Origin: DATMAM01 sp035559995
GTDB lineage: Bacteria > Desulfobacterota > Binatia > UBA9968
Assembly: GCA_035559995.1 (NCBI GenBank)
Contig: DATMAM010000055.1
Coordinates: 33,439 to 97,438 of the forward strand
Length of the DNA stretch: 64,000 bases
Direction of reading: 5' to 3'
Below, piece by piece: positions 17,423 through 24,860 of this stretch (positions are counted from its first letter, which is position 1; each line of letters starts with the position of its first letter). Under the pieces are notes generated by a model. The model searched no databases. It was given only the letters and a program-made list of their open reading frames with translations, and had not been told where the DNA came from. Position numbers and translations under genes: made by a program.

Positions 17423-17917
17423 ATGAAGAAGTTAGGCGTGATCGGAGCGCTCTTGGCGATGGCTGCTCTCGGAGCGCTTCCGGCGCACGGCGATCAGGGA
17501 GCCCATCGGCCAAGAGCGATGGTGAGGCGCGGGATGGACATGGCGTTTCCGTTTTTTCTTCGCGGCGTCGAGCTTAACGATACGCAGAAGAGCCAGGTAA
17601 AAGAAATTATGACCGCCTATCGCGCGGCCGTGCGTGATCTCCTGACCCAGCTGCAGGCCGTCCAGGACGAAATCGAAAATAAGCTCCTCTCGACCGAAAG
17701 CCTCGAGGAAGCGGACCTAAAACCGCAGATTGCCGAGCTTTCAGAGTTGCGCAATCGGCTTTCCGAGGAAAATCTGAAGATCAGTCTCGAGATCCGCAAG
17801 CTCCTCACCCCCGAGCAACTTGCCCAAGCGGCCGCGCACCGCGAGCAGATGCGCGCGCGCTGGACGGAAATGAAGGAGCGATTCCGGCAAAAGCGATCCC
17901 TGGATGAAAGCCGCTGA
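17423..17917 (+). CDS. Spy/CpxP-like periplasmic LTXXQ protein
   Basis: 164-residue exported helical protein: signal peptide MKKLGVIGALLAMAALGAL..., then a three- to four-helix region with the two family motifs ELNDTQKSQVKEI and LLTPEQLAQ (LTxxQ). Spy/CpxP proteins act as periplasmic chaperones or adaptor inhibitors in envelope or metal stress. The ATG at 17423 has GGAGG 5 nt upstream; the open frame upstream is not used. A second member of the family lies 177 nt downstream. Confidence 0.8.
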   Translation: MKKLGVIGALLAMAALGALPAHGDQGAHRPRAMVRRGMDMAFPFFLRGVELNDTQKSQVKEIMTAYRAAVRDLLTQLQAVQDEIENKLLSTESLEEADLKPQIAELSELRNRLSEENLKISLEIRKLLTPEQLAQAAAHREQMRARWTEMKERFRQKRSLDESR

Positions 17918-18094
17918 CTTCTTTTGCCGGCGACGGTTAAAGCCGCCGCCTTACTCGCCGGCCGAATGAGCTTGCCCTCGCGTGAGCGGCGGCTCGGGCG
18001 CACAAACTGGCGTTTGCGCTCGGACACCTGTAAAGTGGATTCGGACGCCGGCAGACGGCCGCAACGAGTGCATCACGCGAGGGAGGCATCCAGA

Positions 18095-18574
18095 ATGATC
18101 AGGGGCTATAGTCTCTGTCTCTGTTTGGCTGCGTTTTTGGCGGTTGGAGCCGCGCCGGTCGCGCGCCACGTTTCGGCCGCTTTGGATCCGAGCGGGGCGG
18201 AAAAGACCGAAGCGGTCGCTCCGGAAACGCTCCCACCGCTTCTTCGGGGAATCACGCTTACCGAAGAACAGAAGGCCAAGGTGCGCGACATCGTCCAGAG
18301 CCAGCTCCCGGCAGCCCAAGAAAACCTCAAGCGGATGCTGGCGATTCAGCAGGAGATGGGAAGAAGAATCCTCTCGCCGGGAAGCGTGGAAGAAAACCAG
18401 CTCGAGTCCTTGCTCGAGCAGGTCCTTTTCCTGCAAAACCAGCTCGCGCGCCAAAACTTGCGAACGACGCTCGAGATCCGAAGTCTGCTCACGCCGGAGC
18501 AGCTTGCCGAGGGCGCCAAATACAGGGAAAAACTAAAAGATCAACGAAAGGGAGCCGAAGGGAAGAAGAAGTAG
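18095..18574 (+). CDS. Second Spy/CpxP-like periplasmic LTXXQ protein
   Basis: 159 residues: signal peptide (MIRGYSLCLCLAAFLAVGA), then TLTEEQKAKVRDIVQSQL and LLTPEQLAEGAKYREKL, the paired LTxxQ motifs. It aligns end to end with the preceding gene product and is a diverged tandem duplicate. The start was chosen at the ATG preceded by GGGAGG; the frame is open further upstream but lacks a signal sequence there. The two genes probably share a stress-inducible transcript. No two-component genes of the Cpx type are near. Confidence 0.78.
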   Translation: MIRGYSLCLCLAAFLAVGAAPVARHVSAALDPSGAEKTEAVAPETLPPLLRGITLTEEQKAKVRDIVQSQLPAAQENLKRMLAIQQEMGRRILSPGSVEENQLESLLEQVLFLQNQLARQNLRTTLEIRSLLTPEQLAEGAKYREKLKDQRKGAEGKKK

Positions 18575-18903
18575 CCGCGGCAGCCGGTTGCGCGCGCGAG
18601 CGGCCCATGCTTCCCTACAGTCATGTTTTTCGCTTTTTGCGACGTTTCGGAGTTGCTATGGAGTCGATTTTGGCCGGCATGACCTTGCCCCGTTTCGCTG
18701 CTGTCTCGATATTCCAGTATTGTAGCTACTCCGTTTGACGCTCCAAAGCCCGGGGCCTTTCAAGCCTTTTGGGGATTCAAAAAGACTAATGAATTCGCTG
18801 GCATAGCCAATCCTCTCGCATCCGAGCCCCGGACGAAGGGTCAATCGGGCTTCCAGGTCCGGGCGGTATCTCGGATGTTGCCGAGCGAAGCGAAATTTTT
18901 CTT
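18575..18903. other. Intergenic region, no gene seen
   Basis: 329 bases between the second Spy-like gene and the aldo/keto reductase. It is AT-richer than its neighbours. I found no convincing promoter, hairpin or short gene in it. Confidence 0.5.
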
Positions 18904-19836
18904 GTGAAGCGGATGGATGGGGAGCCCAAAGGGATTTCCCGGCGCGAGCTTCTTGGTTTCGCCCTCGGCGTGAGCGCGCTTGCGTTTACTCCAGGCGCCA
19001 TGGCCGCCTCTATGCTACAGCGCCCGATTCCCGGCACGGGCGAGCCCCTGCCCGCCATCGGGCTCGGGACTTGGCAGACGTTCGACGTGCCCCGGTCGGA
19101 GGCCGCTCGGGCGCCCCTCCGGCAGGTGCTCGATGAGTTCGTGCGCCTTGGCGGCAAGCTGATCGACTCATCGCCGATGTACGGCGAGTCGGAAGCGGTC
19201 GTCGGCGACCTCGCGGCGGAGCTGCGAATCCAAAAGCGGCTCTTTCTGGCGACCAAGGTCTGGACTCGCGGAGCGCAAAGCGGCGTCAGCCAGATGGAAG
19301 AGTCCTTTCGGCGCCTGCGCGTGCAGGTTATGGACTTGATGCAGGTACACAATCTTGTCGACTGGCGCACCCACCTCGCGACTCTGCGTCGCTGGAAGGC
19401 GGAAGGAAAGCTGCGCTACATCGGCGTCACGCATTACACGGCAAGCGCGCACGACGAGCTTGCGGCCGTCCTCGAGAGCGAACCGGTCGACTTTGTCCAG
19501 CTCAACTACTCGGTCGCCGAGCGCGAGGCCGAACGGCGGCTTCTCCCTCTTGCGGCCGATCGCCGCGTGGCCGTGCTGGTAAACCGGCCGTTCGCGCACG
19601 GGGAACTGTTTAAAAAGGCGCGTGGGAAATCGCTGCCCGCATGGGCGGCGGAGATCGGCTGCGCGACCTGGGCGCAATTTTTCCTCAAGTTCGTGATCTC
19701 GCATCCTGCCGTTACTTGCGCGATCCCCGCGACCAGCAAAGTTGAACATTTGCGAGACAATATGGCGGCCGGATACGGCCCTCTTCCGGACGCCGCCCGG
19801 CGAGCGCGCATGGCGCGCCACGTCGAATCGTTGTGA
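18904..19836 (+). CDS. Tat-exported aldo/keto reductase
   Basis: 310 residues. A twin-arginine leader (ISRRELLGF then a hydrophobic stretch ending ...PGAMAA) precedes an aldo/keto-reductase barrel. The catalytic tetrad is intact: Asp in LIDSSPMYG, Tyr in the same segment, Lys in LATKVW and His in MQVHNL. NADPH would have to be bound before Tat export, which fits folded, cofactor-loaded export. Start GTG at 18904; an ATG at 18913 gives the same leader and is equally possible. Substrate unknown. It ends before a strong hairpin. Confidence 0.85.
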   Translation: MKRMDGEPKGISRRELLGFALGVSALAFTPGAMAASMLQRPIPGTGEPLPAIGLGTWQTFDVPRSEAARAPLRQVLDEFVRLGGKLIDSSPMYGESEAVVGDLAAELRIQKRLFLATKVWTRGAQSGVSQMEESFRRLRVQVMDLMQVHNLVDWRTHLATLRRWKAEGKLRYIGVTHYTASAHDELAAVLESEPVDFVQLNYSVAEREAERRLLPLAADRRVAVLVNRPFAHGELFKKARGKSLPAWAAEIGCATWAQFFLKFVISHPAVTCAIPATSKVEHLRDNMAAGYGPLPDAARRARMARHVESL

Positions 19837-19882
19837 GGGGATGGCTTCGAACGGCCACCGAACCCGAAAAATCAGCTTCACA

Positions 19883-19916
19883 GGCGGCGCCGCAGCGCTC
19901 GCGCTGCGGCGCCGCC
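19883..19916. terminator. Strong GC hairpin between convergent genes
   Basis: GGCGGCGCCGCAGCGC is followed almost immediately by its exact inverse (16-bp arms, 2-nt centre). It lies between the stop of the aldo/keto reductase (+) and the stop of the small lipoprotein (-). No T-run follows on either strand, so it may be a factor-dependent or structural bidirectional terminator. Confidence 0.55.
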
Positions 19917-19931
19917 TTCGTCGGTTACGCG

Positions 19932-20060
19932 TCAGCGCCGCCAGTCGTAGCGGTCGCGATAGTGATGCCTGTGATGCCAATGGCAGCCTGAGGCAGTAAC
20001 CATAACCACAGCCAGCATCGCGAGCATCACGGCTTTCTTCATCCTCGCCAGTCGCTCCAT
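19932..20060 (-). CDS. Tiny His/Arg-rich lipoprotein
   Basis: 42-residue protein: MERLARMKKAVMLAML then a hydrophobic stretch ending in a perfect lipobox (TASGC), and a mature tail of only 14 residues, CHWHHRHHYRDRYDWRR-like, with five His. Similar short His-rich lipoproteins occur next to stress or metal genes, but none is characterised to my knowledge. The start was chosen at the ATG with AAGGAGG 7 nt upstream. A sigma-54-like sequence lies just upstream. Confidence 0.65.
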   Translation of the reverse strand: MERLARMKKAVMLAMLAVVMVTASGCHWHHRHHYRDRYDWRR

Positions 20061-20088
20061 TCGCCGCCCTCCTTTCCTTCGGAGGAAT

Positions 20089-20104
20089 GGCAACGACGAT
20101 GCCA
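20089..20104 (-). promoter_or_regulatory. Sigma-54-like promoter upstream of the small lipoprotein
   Basis: TGGCATCGTCGTTGCC read on the minus strand has GG and GC at exact -24/-12 spacing and differs from the promoter at 45984-45999 at only two spacer positions. No dyad like those near 40.1 and 46.1 kb is visible upstream, and one match of this quality is expected by chance in a window of this size. Confidence 0.35.
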
Positions 20105-20353
20105 GCGAATAAAACCAATAAAATCCATGCACGGGCTTCGCGCGCGGCGTGCGCGAGCGGAAAAAAAGTCCGCTCCAGGGAATTATTACCTGCAGCCGAA
20201 CGCACAGAGCGCGTCGCAACGCGGTGGCAAAAGAGTCAACGGTGGTCGATGGAAGGCCAATTTTATTGGACGAGCGGCAGCGAACAATCTTCGTCGGCGA
20301 CCATTCTCGTGCCGATGCGCAAAAGCGTTGCGGAACGGACCGCGGCGCAGGTA

Positions 20354-20369
20354 TAAGTAAGCCTACTTA
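20354..20369 (+). promoter_or_regulatory. Palindromic operator-like site before enoyl-CoA hydratase
   Basis: TAAGTA-AGCC-TACTTA is a 6-bp perfect inverted repeat 16 nt upstream of the start codon, in a position to block initiation or transcription. It resembles operators of TetR-family acyl-CoA regulators in general shape. No regulator gene is adjacent. Confidence 0.35.
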
Positions 20370-20385
20370 CGGCAGGAGGAGCGAA

Positions 20386-21111
20386 ATGGCCGATGCAATC
20401 TTGCGCGAGAAGGAGGACGACGTCACTACGATCACGCTCAACCGGCCCGAGGTCGGCAACCGGCTCACCGACGCGCAGCTCCAGGACCTCGCGGGCATGA
20501 TCGACGCGTCCGCGAACGACTCGAAGCTTACGGTTCTCAAGAGCGCCGGTCCCGATTTCTGTTTGGGACGTGAGGCGATGGGACAGCAGCCGCCCCATAT
20601 CGAGGCTTACGCGATGCGCGAGCGGATCGACGTGATTCTCAACCTGTACGGCGCGTTTCGCCGCTCGCAGGTCCCCATCATCGGCGCGGTGCAAGGAAAA
20701 GCCGCCGGGCTTGGCTGCGCGATCGCGGCGCTGTGCGATGTCACGCTCGCAACCTCCGATGCGCGCTTCCAGCTGCCGGAAATGGCCCACAAAATTATGC
20801 CGTCGCTGGCGATGTCGGCCCTCATCGACCGGGTGCCGCGCAAGGCGCTGATGTATCTCGTCTACTCAACGGAAGAAATCGGCGCCGAACTTGCGCTCTC
20901 CTTTGGGCTTGTGAGTCGCGTGGTGCCCGCGGGAAAACTCGAGCCTGAGCTCGCCGAGTTCATCCAAAAACTAAGACCGTATTCGGCCGCCGCGCTGATG
21001 GGCGTCAAAGAGTACGCTTCCGCCGCGTACGAGATGAACGCGTCTGGGGCGACCACTTTCGCGCGCAACATCCACGCGACGATCAACAGCTCCTCAGCGA
21101 TCCGCGGCTAG
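20386..21111 (+). CDS. Enoyl-CoA hydratase/isomerase-family protein
   Basis: 241-residue crotonase-fold protein. The oxyanion-hole segments are FCLGREAMG and GKAAGLGCAIAALCDVTLA; RFQLPEMAHKIMPS carries a glutamate near the usual catalytic position. It is slightly shorter than typical hydratases (about 258 residues). It would act on an acyl-CoA; the exact reaction (hydration, isomerisation, hydrolysis) cannot be told. The ATG at 20386 is chosen for the AGGAGGA site upstream. Upstream frame extension to 20149 has no homology-like features. Confidence 0.82.
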   Translation: MADAILREKEDDVTTITLNRPEVGNRLTDAQLQDLAGMIDASANDSKLTVLKSAGPDFCLGREAMGQQPPHIEAYAMRERIDVILNLYGAFRRSQVPIIGAVQGKAAGLGCAIAALCDVTLATSDARFQLPEMAHKIMPSLAMSALIDRVPRKALMYLVYSTEEIGAELALSFGLVSRVVPAGKLEPELAEFIQKLRPYSAAALMGVKEYASAAYEMNASGATTFARNIHATINSSSAIRG

Positions 21112-21429
21112 CCGATCGGCTCGCCCCTTGAGTTCGAGCTGTTCTCGGAATTCAGCTTACAGCCGCGCAAGGCGGAAAGGCCTTTCTTCAAACATGTCTG
21201 GGATGTGGCCTACCGGGCAAAACGCAAACTCGTTCCATAGCTCGGCGCTGTCAAAAAGTCTGAGCTCGAGCATCGTGACTCCGGCGAGGACCCTGCACTC
21301 CACAATTGTCTTCGATTCCATTGCGATTCGCGTTCCCATGAACCTCGGCTCGCTTTGCCTGCCTCAAGAAACAGGGCCCGGACTCGCTCGAGCCGGGCCC
21401 TGTGTTACCTCCGTTTGCGAGTTATTCGA
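21112..21429. other. Intergenic region between enoyl-CoA hydratase and amt
   Basis: 318 bases between convergent genes. Apart from the amt terminator hairpin I see no confident gene; a 60-codon minus-strand frame (21157-21339) is present but unsupported. Confidence 0.5.
21371..21403 (-). terminator. Intrinsic-type terminator of amt
   Basis: ACAGGGCCCGG...CTCG pairs with CGAG...CCGGGCCCTGT (15 bp, one bulged base). In the direction of amt transcription it is followed by TTTCTT, 27 nt after the amt stop. Confidence 0.7.
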
Positions 21430-23013
21430 CTACGACATCTCCTTAGAAAGTTCGGTTGCGACGTAGGGAACGCCCTGCTCCATCGCTCTTCCTGCGGCGG
21501 CCACAAGGGTTGAACCGCGCGCCGTGACGGATACGAAATCTGGGTACGCAATATTGCCATGTTCGCCGATGTCCAGCCCTTCGAGCTCCTCCTCGGCGGA
21601 CACGCGGATCCCGACGCTGGCCCTTAGAATCGTCCAGAAGACTAGCGACACGACGGAGACAAAGATTCCGACGCTCACTACGCCCGCCAGTTGCGACAGG
21701 AGAAGCCCGGCCCCGCCGCCAAACAAAAGGCCGTCGCCGGTTGTATTAGGGGTAAACTCAGCCTGCGCAAAAAGGCCAACCGCCAGGGTTCCGAAGATGC
21801 CGCACACTAGATGGACCGAGATAGCTCCAACTGGATCGTCGATCTTGACCCTGTCAAAGAAAAGAACTGAAAGCACAACCAATACACCGGCGATTAGGCC
21901 GATAATGAGCGCGCTTGGTATGCTGACAAAGGCGCACGGGGCCGTGATCGCTACGAGCCCAGCCAAACCGCCGTTTAGAATCATGGAGAGGTCGGGCTTG
22001 CCCAAAAACAGCCAAGCGGTAAGCGAGGCCGCAATTGCCGCAGCGGCCGCTGCCGTGTTCGTGGCCACTGCGATCCGCCCGATAGCGCCGGCGTCCGCCG
22101 CCATTGTGCTTCCCGGATTAAAACCAAACCAACCGAACCAGAGCACGAACACACCGATCGTAGCGAGAGCCATGCTATGCCCCGGGATCGGCAGAGCCTT
22201 TCCGTCCTTGCTGTACTTTCCAAGACGTGGTCCGAGCATGATGGCTCCGGCTAGAGCGGCCCATCCGCCGACCGAGTGCACCACAGTGGAGCCCGCGAAG
22301 TCGAACATGCCGATCTTCGCCAGCCAGCCACCGCCCCAGATCCAGTGACCCACGATCGGGTAAATAATTCCGACCATCAAAAAGCTGAAAATATAAAACG
22401 CGCCGAACTTGATTCTCTCGGCGACCGCTCCCGATACAATAGTGGCGGCCGTCGCCGCAAAAACCAGTTGAAAAAAGAACTTGGTCCACAGAGGAACCCC
22501 CGCCCAGTTAATCGCCGAGTAGACGCCCTTGTAGGCCTCGCCCATCGCGGGGCTGTTGTCCGCTCCCGAAACGAACCAGAGCCCCTGAGTCCCGAAGAAC
22601 GGGTTGCCGTCGCCGAACATCAACCCCCATCCCAGGAGCAGAAACGCAATCGAAGAGGCGGCAAACACGACGAAGTTTTTGGCCAATATCGTAACGGTAT
22701 TCTTCGCGCGACAGAGGCCGGACTCCACACACGCGAACCCCAGATTCATGAAAAAGACAAGCATCGCCGCGATGAGCGTCCACATCGTGTCCATCGCCAC
22801 CTTGGCGCCGCCAATTTGTTCCATTAGCCCCTGAGTGAATTGCGCAGGGGCGGAGGCCGCATCCTCTTTCTTGGCCGCGGGCTGCTCGGCTCGGGCTTGA
22901 GCTTCGGGCTGAGCGGCCTCCTGAGCCTTCGCAATCGTTGCCCAAAAACTAAACGCGACGAACATCACCAAGACGAAAACGAGCGCGCCCTTTTTCCTCT
23001 CTCCGCTTCTCAT
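21430..23013 (-). CDS. amt: Ammonium transporter (Amt/MEP/Rh family)
   Basis: 527 residues. A signal-like N-terminal helix (ALVFVLVMFVAFSFW) and a linker rich in Ala/Glu/Gln precede 11 TM helices. Family motifs: NLGFACVESGLCRAKNT, GHWIWGGGW, VHSVGGWAAL (pore His) and the second His in SVHLVCGIFGTLAVG. The tail GLDIGEHGNIAYPDF is the conserved cytosolic C-terminus that senses GlnK. It imports ammonium/ammonia through the inner membrane. The start is the second of two ATGs, 5 nt after GGAGG. Unusually no glnK gene is adjacent. The downstream hairpin ends the unit, so it is monocistronic. Confidence 0.93.
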   Translation of the reverse strand: MRSGERKKGALVFVLVMFVAFSFWATIAKAQEAAQPEAQARAEQPAAKKEDAASAPAQFTQGLMEQIGGAKVAMDTMWTLIAAMLVFFMNLGFACVESGLCRAKNTVTILAKNFVVFAASSIAFLLLGWGLMFGDGNPFFGTQGLWFVSGADNSPAMGEAYKGVYSAINWAGVPLWTKFFFQLVFAATAATIVSGAVAERIKFGAFYIFSFLMVGIIYPIVGHWIWGGGWLAKIGMFDFAGSTVVHSVGGWAALAGAIMLGPRLGKYSKDGKALPIPGHSMALATIGVFVLWFGWFGFNPGSTMAADAGAIGRIAVATNTAAAAAAIAASLTAWLFLGKPDLSMILNGGLAGLVAITAPCAFVSIPSALIIGLIAGVLVVLSVLFFDRVKIDDPVGAISVHLVCGIFGTLAVGLFAQAEFTPNTTGDGLLFGGGAGLLLSQLAGVVSVGIFVSVVSLVFWTILRASVGIRVSAEEELEGLDIGEHGNIAYPDFVSVTARGSTLVAAAGRAMEQGVPYVATELSKEMS

Positions 23014-23409
23014 CATATCCTCCTCTTCGAAAGAAAGTTCGGTACGGTCGGCGCTGTTTCCCGCTCGGATCATCCGCGCCGCTCCGTCTATCGTGCGCAA
23101 GCCGCGCTCTGAGCAAGCGCGACCCGTTATCGAAGAGCGGGTTTGAGCAAAAGCTGCGCCACTTTGGACATGACCTCTAACGCAGCAGTTTTGTTGAGCT
23201 TGTCTCTCGACTCCGGCCCTGGCGCTTGCGCGCGTTGCACAAGTTGTAGCCGAGCTGCTTAAACTTTGGGCGCAAGAGCGCGGCGCGAATTTCACGATTC
23301 CGCGCGAGTTTTTTCGCTTCCCGCCCGTCTTTACAAAGCGCGCTATTTGCTTCATTAATCGCTGATCTCGCCGAGGCGGTGGGCGGATTTCACACCGAAG
23401 GAGAGCGGT
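23014..23409. other. Divergent intergenic region between amt and doxX
   Basis: About 396 bases. It must hold the promoters of both genes, but I could not find a -24/-12 element at correct spacing or a clear -35/-10 pair. No short gene seen. Confidence 0.5.
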
Positions 23410-23811
23410 ATGGAAAGATTTCTTGGCGGTTACTCGTCGGCGCTTTACGCCGTTATGCGCGTCGTCGTTGGCCTTCTCTTCGCCTGTCACGGCGCGCAGA
23501 AGCTCTTCGGCGTATTTGGGGGGATGGGCGACGGCAGCGCCGCGCCGTTACTTTCCTTAATGGGTTTGGCAGGAGTAATCGAGTTTTTCGGCGGCTTGTT
23601 GATCGCTGCCGGCCTTCTCGCGGGCTACGCTGCCTTTGTGGCGAGCGGTCAAATGGCCGCCGCCTATTTCATGGGTCACTTTCCTAGAGGATTCTGGCCG
23701 ATTGAGAATCAGGGGGAGCTGGCGGTTGTCTACTGTTTCGTGTTTCTCTATATCGCCAGCCGGGGCGCGGGAGCGTGGAGCGCCGACGCTGCTATTTCGC
23801 GCGCAAAGTGA
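23410..23811 (+). CDS. DoxX-family membrane protein
   Basis: 133 residues with four predicted TM helices. The family start ALYAVMRVVVGLLFACHGAQKLFG and the GVIEFFGGLLIAAGLL helix pair are typical. DoxX proteins are linked to thiosulfate:quinone oxidoreductase or to oxidative-stress membrane complexes, but most are uncharacterised. GGAGAG lies upstream of the ATG. It is convergent with the next gene, 20 nt apart. Confidence 0.85.
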   Translation: MERFLGGYSSALYAVMRVVVGLLFACHGAQKLFGVFGGMGDGSAAPLLSLMGLAGVIEFFGGLLIAAGLLAGYAAFVASGQMAAAYFMGHFPRGFWPIENQGELAVVYCFVFLYIASRGAGAWSADAAISRAK

Positions 23812-23831
23812 ATAGCGCCGATGGGTCGTCG

Positions 23832-24326
23832 TTAAATGCCCGAGCCTTTCTTTGGCGCCTCTTTTGGCGCTGATCCAGGGAGCGCGAAATACCTGCCGTA
23901 GGCCTCTTCCTGAGCGGGTATGAACAGGAAAAACCAGACGCCTTTGAGCGCCAGCCCGTCGATCACGCCTACGGAATGCCAGTAACTGCCGGGCGGGCCA
24001 ACGATCCAACCTTCCCCGTCCTTCTTGCGCAAGGCATGGTACATGCGTGAGGTGGATTCGGACCCCCAGCGTTTCCAGAACGGCTTATCGTGACCTCGGA
24101 TGAACTCCTCGAATCCCACCAGCAAGCGGTTCGTGACATGGCGATATTTCTTTATCGTCCCGATCTCCTGGCCGAGAGCGGCATAAACAAGGGGCCGTTC
24201 TTCAACGAAAATCCACGTTTCGCTGTCGGCAAAGTTGGGGACTTGACTTAAATCTTCGCTCGCAACCGCTTTGGCAGAGAAAAGAACCGCTACAAAGGCC
24301 ACTAACCTGATAACACTGCTCCGCAT
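23832..24326 (-). CDS. Secreted protein of unknown function
   Basis: 164 residues: signal peptide (MRSSVIRLVAFVAVLFSAKAVASE), then a compact domain containing WIFVEERPLVYAALGQEIGTIKKY, WGSESTSRMYHALRKK and GVIDGLALKGVWFFLFIP. I do not recognise the family. It is downstream of tctB with a 66-nt gap and a GAGGTAAAG ribosome site, so it may be the last gene of the long transporter transcript or a separate unit. Confidence 0.6.
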   Translation of the reverse strand: MRSSVIRLVAFVAVLFSAKAVASEDLSQVPNFADSETWIFVEERPLVYAALGQEIGTIKKYRHVTNRLLVGFEEFIRGHDKPFWKRWGSESTSRMYHALRKKDGEGWIVGPPGSYWHSVGVIDGLALKGVWFFLFIPAQEEAYGRYFALPGSAPKEAPKKGSGI

Positions 24327-24392
24327 CTGCTTTACCTCGATTGCGGATACTGCTCGTTGGCGCGGCCCGCTAGTCTACCAAAAGCAACCTCT

Positions 24393-24860
24393 TCACCGAA
24401 AGAGAAGCCCGGGAGGCCAGCGCGCTTCCAGCATGTACTCGAACAGTCCCCAGATCAGCAGATAGGCCGAGACCGTCATGATGAGGGAGGTGCTCCACTT
24501 TTCCTTGCCCTCAAAGAGCATGTAAAGGAAGACCAGGGCCGGGATCGCGATGACGATTCCAAATAGCCAGATGCCCAGCGCGCCGCCGATGAACCACGCA
24601 AAAAAGATCAGAGTGCGTCGCGTTTCGATCCGCTTTTCGAGCTTTGCTTGATAGACCTCGTCCATCTCCACGCCTCCTTGGGTTCCCTTGCGCTCCTCCC
24701 AGGCGGTGGCTTCACGAAAAAGCTGCACCAGGCAGAGGACGATGCCGGGAATGGCCGCGACATAAACGGGCATGAGCTTCGCAATGTAAGGCCATTCCCA
24801 ACCCGAGACGGCCGCGACCACGAACACGAGCAAGAAAAACAATGTCAGATTAGCTCTCAT
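24393..24860 (-). CDS. tctB: Tripartite tricarboxylate transporter small subunit (TctB)
   Basis: 155 residues, four hydrophobic helices (LTLFFLLVFVVAAVSGWEW, VYVAAIPGIVLCLVQLF, TLIFFAWFIGGALGIWLFG and SLIMTVSAYLLIWGLFEYML) with an acidic loop between helices two and three. This is the small membrane subunit of a TTT carboxylate importer and pairs with the TctA encoded just upstream, with which it overlaps by 11 nt. Last transport gene of the 24.4-39.9 kb run. Confidence 0.85.
   Translation of the reverse strand: MRANLTLFFLLVFVVAAVSGWEWPYIAKLMPVYVAAIPGIVLCLVQLFREATAWEERKGTQGGVEMDEVYQAKLEKRIETRRTLIFFAWFIGGALGIWLFGIVIAIPALVFLYMLFEGKEKWSTSLIMTVSAYLLIWGLFEYMLEARWPPGLLFR

Noticed and set aside
21157..21339. 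60-codon minus-strand frame after the amt terminator
   Set aside because: Weak ribosome site, no recognised domain and no neighbour on its transcript; could be a small gene but I cannot support it.
23220..23260. Possible sigma-54 promoter for amt
   Set aside because: GG and GC elements in the best candidates are one base too far apart (11 instead of 10), and sigma-54 does not tolerate that spacing.
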